A DNA stretch of 64,000 bases from Prevotella falsenii DSM 22864 = JCM 15124. Lineage in GTDB: Bacteria; Bacteroidota; Bacteroidia; Bacteroidales; Bacteroidaceae. The DNA lies in the NCBI RefSeq assembly GCF_000613945.1, contig NZ_BAJY01000007.1:44331-108330 (forward strand). The letters are read 5' to 3'. Both the position numbers and the translations under genes were made by a program. Shown here piece by piece: positions 1 through 8,970 of the stretch (position 1 is the first letter of the stretch; every line of letters starts with the position of its first letter). A model generated the notes under the pieces. The model saw only the letters and a program-made list of their open reading frames with translations. It ran no database searches and was not told where the DNA came from.

Positions 1-2
1 CC

Positions 3-770
3 GTTTACGGATTTAACGAAACCACCTTCCCCGGAATGGGCGACCGTCAGGCTTGGACCGTATTCAACTATGCCAAGACCACTCCTGCCAGCAGTGCTGC
101 ATGGAAAGGGCACACCGGCGACAAGGTGTTAATCTCGTTCGGAGCACCTTATGCCATCACCGAAAACTGGTTGGTATCGCCCGAATTGCCGGGCAAGGCA
201 CAGACTATATCGTTCTGGTCGAAGGGTTTCAAAGGTGCCGACAAGGAAACTTACAGCGTAATGTACTCTACAACAGGCTTTAATCGTTCCGATTTCGTAA
301 TGCTCGAAGAGAAGCACGTGGTGCCGGAAGCATGGGCGGAAGAAGAGTATAACCTGCCGGAAGGAACCAAGTACTTTGCCATCGTAGCATCAAGTGCCGA
401 CGGTTACGCCACACTCATAGACGACATAAACTTCTTGCCCGACTCTGCAGCCGCTCAAGACCTTACGCTGATGGGCTACAACATCTACCGCGACGGCGTT
501 AAGGTGAACGATGCACCTGTAAAGGACACCAAGTTTACCGACACAACGGGCGGCGCACACCGCTACCACGTAACAGCGGTGTACGACAAAGGCGAGGCTA
601 AGTTCTCTAACGAAGCCGAAGTTACCACTGCCGACGGTATTGTTGAAGTAGGTGCTACCGACCAAAATGCCGACCAAAATGCACCACGCTACGACCTCTC
701 GGGCCGTCGTGTAAGCAACAACTACAAAGGCATATACATCACGAAAGGCAAAAAGCACATCGCAAAGTAG
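3..770 (+). CDS. T9SS-secreted adhesin-like protein, 3' part (5' end outside window)
   Basis: The frame is open from base 3, well before the first internal ATG at 36, so this is the C-terminal 255 residues of a larger protein cut by the window edge. The first 140 residues resemble a choice-of-anchor J (cleaved adhesin) domain: NWLVSPEL, a central FWSKGF strand and LIDDINF near its end. An FN3-like segment follows (GYNIYRDG ... YHVTAVYDKGE). The last 30 residues (YDLSGRRV, then GIYITKGKKHIAK) have the form of a T9SS C-terminal sorting domain, so the protein is probably exported and anchored at the surface. It is a paralogue of the proteins at 40340-44729 and 61795-63864. The ligand is unknown. 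Confidence 0.8.
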   Translation, partial: VYGFNETTFPGMGDRQAWTVFNYAKTTPASSAAWKGHTGDKVLISFGAPYAITENWLVSPELPGKAQTISFWSKGFKGADKETYSVMYSTTGFNRSDFVMLEEKHVVPEAWAEEEYNLPEGTKYFAIVASSADGYATLIDDINFLPDSAAAQDLTLMGYNIYRDGVKVNDAPVKDTKFTDTTGGAHRYHVTAVYDKGEAKFSNEAEVTTADGIVEVGATDQNADQNAPRYDLSGRRVSNNYKGIYITKGKKHIAK

Positions 771-784
771 TTTTTCTGTATTCT

Positions 785-985
785 TTAACCCCAATCGGTC
801 GTTAGCGTCCTTGACCGGTTTTGTTCGATTGTCGAGCAGATGTGCTGACATTTCATCGAAGGCGTAGCGGGCTACGGCAAGATGGAATGGCTGCGCAGAT
901 GCCGGCAAGCGGACGAAAACGGTAAGGAAGCATAACGATAATAACACATCTAAGCCAATGCGTCCTAATGACCAATTGGGGTTAA
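785..985. repeat. IR-201 inverted-repeat element, copy 1
   Basis: A 201-bp element with ends TTAACCCCAATCGGTC and its near complement GACCAATTGGGGTTAA. The whole element is an imperfect long hairpin with apex GTAGCGGGCTAC. Copies of the same length lie at 1656-1856 and 60765-60965, with fragments near 46337, 50095 and 51806. It lies just after the T9SS gene ending at 770. It has no transposase and looks like a MITE-type non-autonomous element. Confidence 0.75.
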
Positions 986-1134
986 TAGTTTAGCAGCCGC
1001 TCGGTAGTTCTATCGGGCGGCTGTTTCGTTTTTAGTGTCTCGGAAAACCCGAAGAAATGATTTTGAAAGCCCCAAAAAGTGCTTTGGAAAGTCTGAAAAA
1101 ATGCTTTGGAAAAAGCAGAAAACCGCCCTTATTT

Positions 1135-1320
1135 TGTAAGAATAATTCCGTTAAAAAATGATATAATCGGTTTGGCGTTGCGAAACCGTAGGTTTTACGA
1201 TGCAAAACATACGGTTTTACCGTGCAAAACCTACGCTTTTGCAACGCCAAACAATAGGTATTGCAAAGCATTGATAACGAGGTGGTTACGCAACCGCACT
1301 TCTTCCGAAAAATATTTACA
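1135..1320 (+). repeat. IR-186 palindromic element, copy 1
   Basis: A 186-bp element bounded by TGTAAGAATAATTC and a complementary end GAAAAATATTTACA. Its core carries three 7-bp words (CCGTAGG, CATACGG, CCTACGC) separated by GCAAAA-type spacers, so it can fold in several ways. Seven other full copies of exactly 186 bp occur in the window. Confidence 0.75.
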
Positions 1321-1371
1321 TGTTTTTCTCCCTTTTTCAGCCTTTTCAACACAAATCCGGGGCTGTGGTTT

Positions 1372-1445
1372 AGGGTGCTTTTCTCGCCATGGCAATGCTC
1401 AAATAAATTTGGCATTGCGCATTTGCCCGGACGAAAACGGTCGGT
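1372..1445 (-). repeat. Short dispersed repeat (family D)
   Basis: A copy of the sequence containing GCCATGGCAATGCTCAAATA and ending in CGGACGAAAACGGTC. Relatives are at 18955-19012, 20985-21045, 33300-33385 and 35812-35905. It is 70-100 bp long and non-coding. Confidence 0.55.
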
Positions 1446-1640
1446 CGGACAACCATAACAGAATACGCAAACTGCGGTGCGGGCAACGCAGAAACCAATG
1501 CCGGAGAAGTGTCGGCAGCCCCTTTGCCGAGCGACAGCAAGGCGGCTGATTTTCCGAAAAGGCTGCACCGACAAGGCAAACGGTCGCACACAATGGGCAT
1601 TTTTTCAATTCTCAAACCGCATCAATACAAAAAATATTAG

Positions 1641-1648
1641 TATCTTTG
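1641..1648 (+). promoter_or_regulatory. Promoter -7 box for the prolyl oligopeptidase
   Basis: TATCTTTG matches the Bacteroidetes -7 consensus TAnnTTTG. The predicted transcription start falls almost exactly on the first base of the IR-201 copy at 1656, so the element would be the 5' leader of the downstream mRNA. Confidence 0.55.
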
Positions 1649-1655
1649 TGGCAAA

Positions 1656-1856
1656 TAAACCCAAATCGGTCATTAAAGTACTTTACCGGTTTTGTTCGAT
1701 TGTCGAACAGATGTGCCGGCATTTCATCGAAGGCGTAGCTCGCTACGACGAGCCGGAATGGCTGCACAGATGCCGGCAGGCTGACGAAACCGGTGAGGAA
1801 GCATAACGGTAATAACACATCTAAACAAATGCGGCCTGATGACCGATTGGGGATAA
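1656..1856. repeat. IR-201 inverted-repeat element, copy 2 (in a 5' UTR)
   Basis: A 201-bp copy between the promoter at 1641 and the start codon at 1888. It has the same hairpin architecture, with apex GTAGCTCGCTAC. A mismatch in one arm is paired with a change in the other, so the apex stays complementary. Confidence 0.75.
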
Positions 1857-1887
1857 AACATTGAAACAACATAAACCCATCAACAGA

Positions 1888-3993
1888 ATGAAAAAACTTA
1901 TCGCATTGTCGGCACTCGCACTGACAGCAACAACAATGACAGCACAGAACATTGTCTACCCGAAAGCACCGAAAGACGATACGGCAGACACATATTTCGG
2001 CGTGAAAGTGCCCGACCCCTTCCGCCCTTTGGAAGCCGACCGCAGCCAAGAAACCGCGGCGTGGGTGGAAGCCGAAAACAAGGTAACAAACGCTTACTTG
2101 GCAAAAATACCCTTCCGTGCCAAGCTACTGAAACGCCTGAAAGAGGTGGCAGACTTTGAAAAGGTGGGCACACCCTTCGAGAAAAACGGAAAATGGTATG
2201 TGTATAAGAACAACGGACTGCAAAACCAGAGCGTTCTTTACCAAATGGACGAGTTGGGAGGACAGCTCCGCGAGTTTCTCGACCCTAACAAACTGAGCGA
2301 CGACGGCACGGTGGCTCTCCAAGATGCCACCTTCTCGAAGGACGGAAAATACATGGCTTACGTCATCTCGCGCAGCGGCAGCGACTGGCAGGAAATATAC
2401 GTCAAGGACGTTGCAACGGGCGAACTGCTGACCGACCACATAGAATGGGCAAAGTTCGGAGGTGCACAATGGTGCGGCAACGGTTTCTATTACAGTGCCT
2501 ACGATGCCCCCGAAAAAGGCAAAGAGTTCAGTTCCAAGAACGAAGTACACAAGGTTTACTACCACAAAATAGGCACGAAGCAGAGCGACGACGTGCTGTT
2601 CTACCAAAATCCCGCCTATCCGCTACGTTTCTATTCCGTATCGGTGAACAAAGACGAAACCATGATGTTCCTCTACGAAAGCGGTGCAGGGTCGGGCATG
2701 AACCTCTATGTGCGCGACCTTCGTGTACCCGATGCGCAGTTCATACAGATGACTTCAAACATGGACTTGCAATATAGTCCCATCGAAACCGTAGGCGACA
2801 ACATCTACTTGCTCACCAACGACGGCGCGCCACGTGGCAGACTCATGGTTGCCGACATAAAGAAACCCGGCTTTAAAGACTGGAAAGAACTCGTCGGCGA
2901 AAGCAAAAACGTATTGGAAAGCGTACAGTTTGCCGACGATAAGCTCGTGCTTACCTACAGCCAAGATGCCTCTACACACCTTTATCTCTACTCGACAGAA
3001 GGCAAAGAACTCGCCGAAATACAGCTGCCGACAGTGGGTAGGGCACGCTTCAGCGGCGAACGCGGACAAAAAGAGTGTTTCTACAGCTTCTCTTCCTTTA
3101 CCGTTCCGGGCACCATCTACCAATACGACATTGCCGAAAACAAAAGCAGCGTCTACACCGCACCCAAGGTAAAGTTCGACCTCGATAAATATACCACCCG
3201 GCAAGTGTTTTTCACCAGCAAGGACGGAACGCGCGTGCCGATGTTCCTGACCTACAGAAAAGACCTGAAACAAAACGGCAAGAACCCCGTGTTCCTCTAC
3301 GGCTACGGCGGTTTCAACGTTCCGCTGTCGCCCAATTTCTCGTCAATGCGCATACCATTCCTCGAAAACGGCGGCATCTACGCACAGGTAAACCTGCGTG
3401 GCGGTAGCGAATACGGCGAAGAATGGCACGTTGCAGGCACGAAAATGCAGAAGCAAAACGTGTTCGACGACTTTATTTCGTCGGCAGAATGGCTCATCAC
3501 GAACAACTTCACAAGCAAAGACCACATTGCCATCGTGGGCGGAAGCAACGGCGGACTGCTCGTAGGAGCATGTATGACACAACGCCCCGACCTCTTCAAA
3601 GTCTGCATTCCGCAAGTGGGCGTAATGGATATGCTGCGCTACCATAAGTTTACCATCGGCTGGAACTGGGCTCCCGACTACGGCACAAGCGAAGACAGCA
3701 AGGAAATGTTCGAATACCTGTACTCTTATTCGCCACTGCACAACCTGAAAAAGGGCGTCAGCTACCCGGCAACACTCGTTACGACAGCCGACCACGACGA
3801 CCGTGTAGTGCCCGCACACTCGTTCAAATTCGCGGCAACCCTGCAAGAATGTCAGGCAGGCACAGCCCCCGTGCTCATTCGCATCGACAGCAAAGCAGGG
3901 CACGGCAGCGGCAAACCATTGGCAAAACAGCTCGAAGAACAAGCCGACATCTACAGTTTCATTATGAAAAACTTAGGAATGAAGTTTAAATAA
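1888..3993 (+). CDS. Prolyl oligopeptidase family serine peptidase (S9A)
   Basis: A 701-residue secreted or periplasmic peptidase that should cleave short peptides after proline. The ATG at 1888 is chosen over the upstream in-frame TTG at 1861 because it gives a normal signal peptide (MKKLIALSALALTATTMTAQ). The N-terminal 400 residues have beta-propeller character. The C-terminal alpha/beta hydrolase domain has the nucleophile motif GGSNGG with Ser553, then DHDDRVVP with Asp638 and AGHGSG with His672, a spacing almost identical to porcine prolyl oligopeptidase. The gene stands alone, after a promoter with an IR-201 element in its leader, and is followed by a stem-loop at 4040. It fits peptide nutrition with PepD (28994). 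Identification of the family is secure; substrate range is inferred. Confidence 0.95.
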   Translation: MKKLIALSALALTATTMTAQNIVYPKAPKDDTADTYFGVKVPDPFRPLEADRSQETAAWVEAENKVTNAYLAKIPFRAKLLKRLKEVADFEKVGTPFEKNGKWYVYKNNGLQNQSVLYQMDELGGQLREFLDPNKLSDDGTVALQDATFSKDGKYMAYVISRSGSDWQEIYVKDVATGELLTDHIEWAKFGGAQWCGNGFYYSAYDAPEKGKEFSSKNEVHKVYYHKIGTKQSDDVLFYQNPAYPLRFYSVSVNKDETMMFLYESGAGSGMNLYVRDLRVPDAQFIQMTSNMDLQYSPIETVGDNIYLLTNDGAPRGRLMVADIKKPGFKDWKELVGESKNVLESVQFADDKLVLTYSQDASTHLYLYSTEGKELAEIQLPTVGRARFSGERGQKECFYSFSSFTVPGTIYQYDIAENKSSVYTAPKVKFDLDKYTTRQVFFTSKDGTRVPMFLTYRKDLKQNGKNPVFLYGYGGFNVPLSPNFSSMRIPFLENGGIYAQVNLRGGSEYGEEWHVAGTKMQKQNVFDDFISSAEWLITNNFTSKDHIAIVGGSNGGLLVGACMTQRPDLFKVCIPQVGVMDMLRYHKFTIGWNWAPDYGTSEDSKEMFEYLYSYSPLHNLKKGVSYPATLVTTADHDDRVVPAHSFKFAATLQECQAGTAPVLIRIDSKAGHGSGKPLAKQLEEQADIYSFIMKNLGMKFK

Positions 3994-4039
3994 TATGGCT
4001 GCAAGCCGCTAAAAACAATACTTGTAGCCGGTTAATCCT

Positions 4040-4080
4040 GCATTCGGAACCTTAGATAAAACAACTAAGGTTCTGAATGC
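4040..4080 (+). terminator. Stem-loop after the prolyl oligopeptidase
   Basis: Arms of 16 bp (GCATTCGGAACCTTAG and CTAAGGTTCTGAATGC) with one wobble pair and a 9-nt loop. There is no clear T-run after it, so it may be an mRNA 3' stabiliser rather than an intrinsic terminator. Confidence 0.5.
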
Positions 4081-4146
4081 TCGTAAAAGAAACTTAGTAA
4101 TATCAAGCTCACGACCGCATTATGACGAAAGAACAATCTTGAAACC

Positions 4147-4326
4147 TATAAGACATATTTAGCCCGACAGAAGGGACTGCTTGAAAAAATGTAGGCGAAC
4201 ATAGCGGAAAACATAGATAGGGAAAAAGTAAAACCTGTTCGATAATAATTAAAATTGGCAAAGTCGATAAAGGAAGCCAAACATATTACAATGCTCAAAA
4301 AGCAAATAAAATCAACACAAACAATT
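4147..4326 (+). pseudogene. Possible decayed reading frame upstream of the methylase
   Basis: In the methylase frame this stretch reads as helix-like peptide (YLARQKGLLEKM, ANIAENIDREKVKPV, AKSIKEAKHITMLKK), interrupted by TAG near 4191 and TAA TAA near 4243. This suggests a small gene or N-terminal domain that has decayed. No family is recognised and chance cannot be excluded. Confidence 0.25.
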
Positions 4327-5244
4327 ATGTCAGTATTAGTTCCCCCTATAAAATCGCAAGGAATAAAAACGAAACTTGTGCCTTGGATAAACGAAACGGT
4401 ACGTCGGTCCGGACTGGATTTAGCCACTGTCAATTGGGTTGAACCCTTTTTTGGTACAGGTGTAGTGGGGCTTAATGCTCCCGTTGGCGGCAACAGAATA
4501 ATAGGCGACAGTAATCCGCACATCATTAATTTCTACAATGCTGTGCTGAATGGGGAAGTAACACCGCAGAATATGCGCGAATATCTTACGCATGAAGGCA
4601 GCTTGTTGGCAGAAGCCGAAGAGGACGGATATGCGCACTATCGACTTATAAAAGACCGTTTTAATACCGAACATAGTCCTTTCGATTTCATTTTCTTGTC
4701 GAGAGCAGGGTTCAATGGCATGATGCGTTTCAACAGAAAAGGGCAATGGAATATACCTTTCTGTAAGAAACCTAATCGCTTTTCGCCCGCATACATCACG
4801 AAAATATGTAATCAACTTGCCGCTGCGCAGCGCGTAATCCATCGTTATCACTGGGAGTTTGTCAATCGTAATTTTATCGATACAATTAAGCAGGCGCAGG
4901 CCGGCGACATTATCTATTGCGACCCACCCTACTTTGGACGCTACGTGGACTATTATAATGGCTGGACGGAGGAAGACGAAGAGGCATTGTTCCATGCCCT
5001 CAGCACTACACCGGCTCACTTCATACTATCTACATGGTGTCATAACGAGTTCAGAACCAACGATATGATGGAAAAATACCGGAACCATTTCAACGTTAAA
5101 ACGAAAGAACACTTTTACCATGGGGGAGGTCGCATAGAAAATCGGCATGCAATGATTGAAGCTTTGGTTTTCAATTTCGACCTGCAAGAACTTGCTTTGC
5201 AGCAAGAAAGTTTTCAGCTCGAACTAAACTTTGCATGGCAATAG
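4327..5244 (+). CDS. DNA adenine methylase, D12 class (orphan)
   Basis: A 305-residue N6-adenine methyltransferase of the Dam/D12 class (MT-A70-unrelated, PF02086 type). It should methylate adenine in a short target using S-adenosylmethionine. The N-terminal PPIKSQGIKTKLVPWI is the motif X region, VEPFFGTGVVGLN is the FxGxG cofactor loop, and DPPYFGRY is the catalytic DPPY motif. SRAGFNGMMRFN lies in the target-recognition part. The start at 4327 places motif X near the N-terminus; in-frame starts at 4291 (ATG) and 4255 (TTG) are possible. No restriction endonuclease flanks it, so it is an orphan methylase or a remnant of a restriction-modification or phage module. Base composition is more A+T rich than the flanking secreted-protein genes. 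Confidence 0.85.
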   Translation: MSVLVPPIKSQGIKTKLVPWINETVRRSGLDLATVNWVEPFFGTGVVGLNAPVGGNRIIGDSNPHIINFYNAVLNGEVTPQNMREYLTHEGSLLAEAEEDGYAHYRLIKDRFNTEHSPFDFIFLSRAGFNGMMRFNRKGQWNIPFCKKPNRFSPAYITKICNQLAAAQRVIHRYHWEFVNRNFIDTIKQAQAGDIIYCDPPYFGRYVDYYNGWTEEDEEALFHALSTTPAHFILSTWCHNEFRTNDMMEKYRNHFNVKTKEHFYHGGGRIENRHAMIEALVFNFDLQELALQQESFQLELNFAWQ

Positions 5245-5307
5245 CTCTATGGCACACTATTTTTACACAATTCTCAAGTTTTACTTGTATATATTAAAAA
5301 CATTGTT

Positions 5308-5671
5308 TACCTTTGCAGCAATCATAAGATAAAAAGGTTTGTACCACAGAGGATTAAATAACTTAGGAAAGTATCAGATACCCTTATATAATAAAGGTAT
5401 AAGAGGGTTGCAAGGAAATAGAATTTTTCATGCAACTTTTAACTCTTTATATTTGGTTGGCTCGAATATTTTGCTAACACACACACACAGGCGCACCGTC
5501 GCTCGTTATCTCTAAATACACTTTATCTTACGCGCGCGAGGCGTATCTTGCGAACCCTATACAGGCAAAGGATTTTCCTAAGAAAACTCCTTTGCCTGAT
5601 TTTCTATGCCATTTGCCAACTTCAGAAAGAATGGAATAACGATAAATAATTTATTAAATTAAGTGTTAAAT
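5308..5671 (+). promoter_or_regulatory. Structured 5' leader A with promoter (paralogue of the leader at 37010)
   Basis: It begins with a -7 box TACCTTTG at 5308-5315 and runs about 350 nt to the start of the small peptide gene. It aligns along most of its first 230 nt with the leader at 37010: shared blocks include ATTAAATAACTTAG, AAAGGTATA, GTTGCAAGGAAA, TCGAATATTTTGC and AGGCGCA. Three hairpins can be drawn. The last (5562-5598, CAGGCAAAGGA with TCCTTTGCCTG) is kept in the other copy with different bases but preserved pairing. The role is unknown: a cis-regulatory RNA or a separate small RNA. Confidence 0.6.
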
Positions 5672-5845
5672 ATGAAACAGAAAGAACTAAAAAAGCAGAT
5701 GTATGTCTGCCCAAAAATCGAAATCATCAGCGTAAATCTTGAGTATCTGATGGTAGAGGCAAGTGGAGACCACTCCCATATTGGACAGGGAGGAACTGTA
5801 GGCGACGCCAAGCAGTGGGAGTTCACAGAAGAAAATGAAGAGTAA
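5672..5845 (+). CDS. Small acidic peptide following structured leader
   Basis: 57 residues, ATG at 5672 (the GTG at 5663 is a less likely start). The N-terminus is basic (MKQKELKKQ), then YVCPKIEIISVNLEYLMV, then a Gly-rich and acidic tail ending TEENEE. It has no signal peptide or membrane segment. It resembles the class of short Prevotella peptides with an aromatic-x-x-Pro start and a Gly/Asp-rich end. The peptide at 39598-39792 has the same layout and belongs to a transcript with the same leader. It precedes the lipoprotein gene by 74 bp and is probably co-transcribed. Function unknown; a secreted or modified peptide is one possibility. Confidence 0.6.
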   Translation: MKQKELKKQMYVCPKIEIISVNLEYLMVEASGDHSHIGQGGTVGDAKQWEFTEENEE

Positions 5846-5919
5846 ACTGGCTTCTATTGGTAACAAATATATGAGAAGACCAAGTGAACAAAGTAATTAA
5901 TAAAAAAGAAGACTATAAA

Positions 5920-7482
5920 ATGAGACACAAGCATTTATTCCATGCAGCACTGTTGCTTATGGCGGCGGTGCTCGCAGGCTGTGCCAACGATGATAGTACG
6001 CAAAACGAAGGCACACAGAACAATACAGCAACGGAGGCAGGCATTGTAACATTCGCAAGCGAAAATCCCGAAACGCGCACCACTATTGAACACTCTCTCG
6101 GACAGGGAGCCAAGCCCTATTGGTCGGCAGGCGACAAGATTTGGGTGAAGGACACCGAAGGAAAGTTTCAACAGAGCGGTGCGGGCAAGTTCAACTCGGA
6201 TATGACGCATGGCGTGTTCACGCTGTCGGGAACATTCAGCAATGGCTGTACCGTTCATTATACCGGCGCAAACAGCACGGCAGGCGACAAAGTAACGATT
6301 GCCAACAAACAAACACAATCGCAGCCAAACGATTTCAGTCATGCCGGCGTTTCGGGCGACTGCGGTAGTGCGACGGCTTCGGGCAATGGCTCTTCGTTCA
6401 AGTTCAGACTCGACCACAAGGCGAGCTACCTCTGCTTCCTGCCCCGTACATCAAACGAATTTGTTAAGCGCAGTACGCTTTATCAAATAGAAATAGTGTC
6501 GGAAAGTCCTATCGCAGGAACCTACGACTTCTCTAACGGTACGCTTTCCAATACTCCCGTGTCCGATGCTTCCAATACCATCATGCTCACTACGGGTACT
6601 ATGGGCTTCCCTATTACCAATTCCTCAACAGACATTACTAAAAACGGAGCCTACGTAGTTATTGCACCGGGAAACCATACACTCACTGTACGTTATTGGT
6701 TGCACTATAAAACAGCTACAGAAGATATTAAAGGAACTATAACCAAGACTTTTACGCTTAATTGTGAAGCCGGTAAAATCTATGACATAACAGCTAAGTT
6801 AGACCCAACCGATTATTCATATAAAAAATATTATATGTGGGATTGTGCGAGCGGACAGGACTATTGGAAAGGATATGAGAGCAATCAGCCCAAAACTAAA
6901 GATGCTCCCGCTGGTTCATCTTATCCTAAGAGTGAAAGTGATCCGCGTTGGTATAATAAGCAAGCATTCCCTGCCCCTGCATATCGCAGTTGCGGAGGCT
7001 GTCCAAACGTAAATGAAACATGGTGGTATATTCAATATGGCGATCCACATTGGGATTCGGAAGAACTTTGGGTGATGTATGAACATTTATATACCGGCGG
7101 AATGTGGTTTAAGAAAAAAGACTATATTCTTACACCAAACTTCAATTCCAATCTTGCTCCTGATGGTAAGGATTACACAACATTAGCAGCATCAGCTTTT
7201 TATGAGAACAACAACGCTGTCATTGGACGTCCTGATGATATTGAAAAATATTTCTATCTCCCGGCTTTGGGTAGCTATAACCAAGGCAAATTCTATAATA
7301 TCGGAGAAGATGGCAACTATTGGACTTGCACTCCGACACCGTGGAATAATTCGCCCGGCGTGGCTACTGATGGCGCATATTATCTTTATTTCTCTCTGGA
7401 CCATAATGGTACGAAGGGCACTGCGAAACTATACGGTGGTGCGAACCGTTATAAAGGATTTACTTGGTGGGAGAAAAAGTAA
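5920..7482 (+). CDS. Fimbrillin-like lipoprotein
   Basis: 520 residues. The N-terminus has a lipoprotein signal with lipobox LAGC (Cys20 region), so the mature protein is lipidated and probably on the cell surface. After an Asn/Thr-rich linker comes TRTTIEHS and a YWSAGDKIWV strand typical of fimbrillin/Mfa1-like proteins; the first 300 residues have the alternating strands of that fold. The last 200 residues are rich in Trp, Tyr and Gly (YYMWDCASG, ending FTWWEKK) and resemble a FISUMP-like carbohydrate or cell-surface module. This C-terminal half is more A+T rich. It lacks a T9SS domain, unlike the other secreted proteins here, and is followed by a terminator. Function as pilus subunit or surface adhesin is inferred. 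Confidence 0.7.
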   Translation: MRHKHLFHAALLLMAAVLAGCANDDSTQNEGTQNNTATEAGIVTFASENPETRTTIEHSLGQGAKPYWSAGDKIWVKDTEGKFQQSGAGKFNSDMTHGVFTLSGTFSNGCTVHYTGANSTAGDKVTIANKQTQSQPNDFSHAGVSGDCGSATASGNGSSFKFRLDHKASYLCFLPRTSNEFVKRSTLYQIEIVSESPIAGTYDFSNGTLSNTPVSDASNTIMLTTGTMGFPITNSSTDITKNGAYVVIAPGNHTLTVRYWLHYKTATEDIKGTITKTFTLNCEAGKIYDITAKLDPTDYSYKKYYMWDCASGQDYWKGYESNQPKTKDAPAGSSYPKSESDPRWYNKQAFPAPAYRSCGGCPNVNETWWYIQYGDPHWDSEELWVMYEHLYTGGMWFKKKDYILTPNFNSNLAPDGKDYTTLAASAFYENNNAVIGRPDDIEKYFYLPALGSYNQGKFYNIGEDGNYWTCTPTPWNNSPGVATDGAYYLYFSLDHNGTKGTAKLYGGANRYKGFTWWEKK

Positions 7483-7516
7483 AAAGACAAAGAATATTTA
7501 TCTAAGTAAAAATAGC

Positions 7517-7549
7517 AGAGGCAGATTTCCAATTGTGAAATCTGCCTCT
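7517..7549 (+). terminator. Stem-loop after the fimbrillin-like gene
   Basis: A near-perfect stem AGAGGCAGATTTC / GAAATCTGCCTCT with a 7-nt loop, 34 bp after the stop codon. The following T-run is weak. Confidence 0.6.
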
Positions 7550-7628
7550 ATTGTAGTAATGAATAGAAGGATAAAATATAAGTACTTGGAAAACTTTAGC
7601 GGTGCGAGGTGTGTTCTATCTCTATTTT

Positions 7629-7704
7629 CAACTTCCTCGTAGCATATTCCACAGTATGTTCTTACGGCAGCTGCAACTTCTCCGCAGCATATTCCACGCT
7701 GTGC
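7629..7704. repeat. Imperfect direct repeat, two units of 45 bp
   Basis: CAACTTC ... GCATATTCCAC occurs twice, with unit starts at 7629 and 7674. Non-coding. Confidence 0.5.
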
Positions 7705-7718
7705 ATTTATGCAAACAA

Positions 7719-7754
7719 AATATCCCCGAAAGCGGTTGTGCTTTCGGGGATATT
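7719..7754. terminator. Bidirectional terminator between convergent genes
   Basis: A perfect 15-bp stem, AATATCCCCGAAAGC and GCTTTCGGGGATATT, with a 6-nt loop. It sits between the plus-strand gene ending at 7482 and the minus-strand gene ending at 7844. Confidence 0.75.
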
Positions 7755-7843
7755 GCTGTTTGGCTTCGATTAGCCGTTATGTTTATAATGCTTTGCCCAC
7801 GCATTGGCTCGGCAGAGGCGAACCGATGGCGGGGGAAAAGGGG

Positions 7844-8935
7844 TTAGGGAATAACCTTGATGGCAGCGCAATTGCCGATGCGAACGAAGAAAGGCCGGTG
7901 CGGGAGGTCTGAAATAAGGTTGTCGCCATTGTGTACGGTGGCTGTCTTCAGGCATTTACCGTCGAATGTATAGATGGCAATGGGCTTGCCTACATATTGT
8001 TCGGCTTGGATTTTCAATACACCGCCATTCAGCCGGCACGTTACTTCGGGTTGCTCGGCACGGGTGCCGTGGATAGCCGTCGGGTTGGGGTCGGTGGCTA
8101 AGTAAGAAAGTCCTACGTAGCAGTAGCTGCACCCCTCTACTACCATCAGTCCGCAGGTAGCAAGCGTTTTAGAAGTTGGGTTGTACATTTGCCAGCAGTT
8201 TGTGTCCGGATTTGTACCTCTGTCTTTAAATCCGTTGGCTGCAAGCAGCTTGTAAACCTCGCTAATTTGCGGGGTTGTTACACGCTCCCAAGACGATGCA
8301 AGCAGGTAAAGGGCGCACAGTTCGCTCTCTTCAGGCGTGAAAGCAAGCATGATAAACGGAAACTCGGTGTTTGTTGTAGACAGTATTTCAAGTCCTTCGC
8401 GGTCTTCTGCGCTTACTTTGGGGTTCATCGCCCAATAGTCGGCGGTGTAGTTCGTGTATGCTCCGCTTTTCAAAAAGGTTTCCATTGTCTCTGCTTTCTT
8501 TTGTCCCCAAGTAGCCGAAAACTGTGGGAAAGGCATGTCTACGTGGTCTTTCACCTCGACCGAAAACCTTATTTCGTCTAATATATGGTCAGGGTCGAAA
8601 GTGTCTAATGTGCCCGGATAGGCACTCGAAATGCGCAATGTAAGGTTTGTACGACCTACTGCGATCGCCTTAAAAGCATTGCCTCGCGGTTCTACAATTG
8701 CATTGTCGTCCGCAGTATAGCGTATAGCGATGCGCTCGCCCTTTGCAATGTGCGCCTGTGTGGCTTTGTTGTATTTCTTTATATACATGCGGTAGATGCG
8801 GTTCAGCGGAATTGTCATCTCGTTGGCAGTCAGTATGGCGTGGTCGTCGTTGCCTGCGTATGCCTGCAAAGTGCCGATTGTAAGGAGCATCAGGGAACAG
8901 ATGATGCCGTATCCGGTTTGTTTTAGATTTTTCAT
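7844..8935 (-). CDS. T9SS-secreted protein of unknown function
   Basis: 363 residues with a signal peptide (about 28 residues, ending AYA). The body (residues 30-285) has no motif I recognise; it contains SATWGQKKAETMETFLKSG and a short Cys-rich stretch (GCSYCYVGLSYL). The last 75 residues look like a T9SS type A sorting domain: a strand KPIAIYTFDGKCL, then ISDLPHRPFFVRIGN and a final basic strand. It lies 35 bp downstream of the T9SS gene at 8971-11194 on the same strand, so the two are probably one operon. A terminator is at 7719. The protein should be exported to the cell surface or medium. Confidence 0.75.
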   Translation of the reverse strand: MKNLKQTGYGIICSLMLLTIGTLQAYAGNDDHAILTANEMTIPLNRIYRMYIKKYNKATQAHIAKGERIAIRYTADDNAIVEPRGNAFKAIAVGRTNLTLRISSAYPGTLDTFDPDHILDEIRFSVEVKDHVDMPFPQFSATWGQKKAETMETFLKSGAYTNYTADYWAMNPKVSAEDREGLEILSTTNTEFPFIMLAFTPEESELCALYLLASSWERVTTPQISEVYKLLAANGFKDRGTNPDTNCWQMYNPTSKTLATCGLMVVEGCSYCYVGLSYLATDPNPTAIHGTRAEQPEVTCRLNGGVLKIQAEQYVGKPIAIYTFDGKCLKTATVHNGDNLISDLPHRPFFVRIGNCAAIKVIP

Positions 8936-8970
8936 TGTTTATTATATTTTGTCTTTAAGAATAGGTTTTA

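Noticed and set aside
1135..1320. IR-186 core considered as a CRISPR array
   Set aside because: The repeated words are 7 bp, palindromic and in both orientations, with fixed spacers and terminal inverted repeats.
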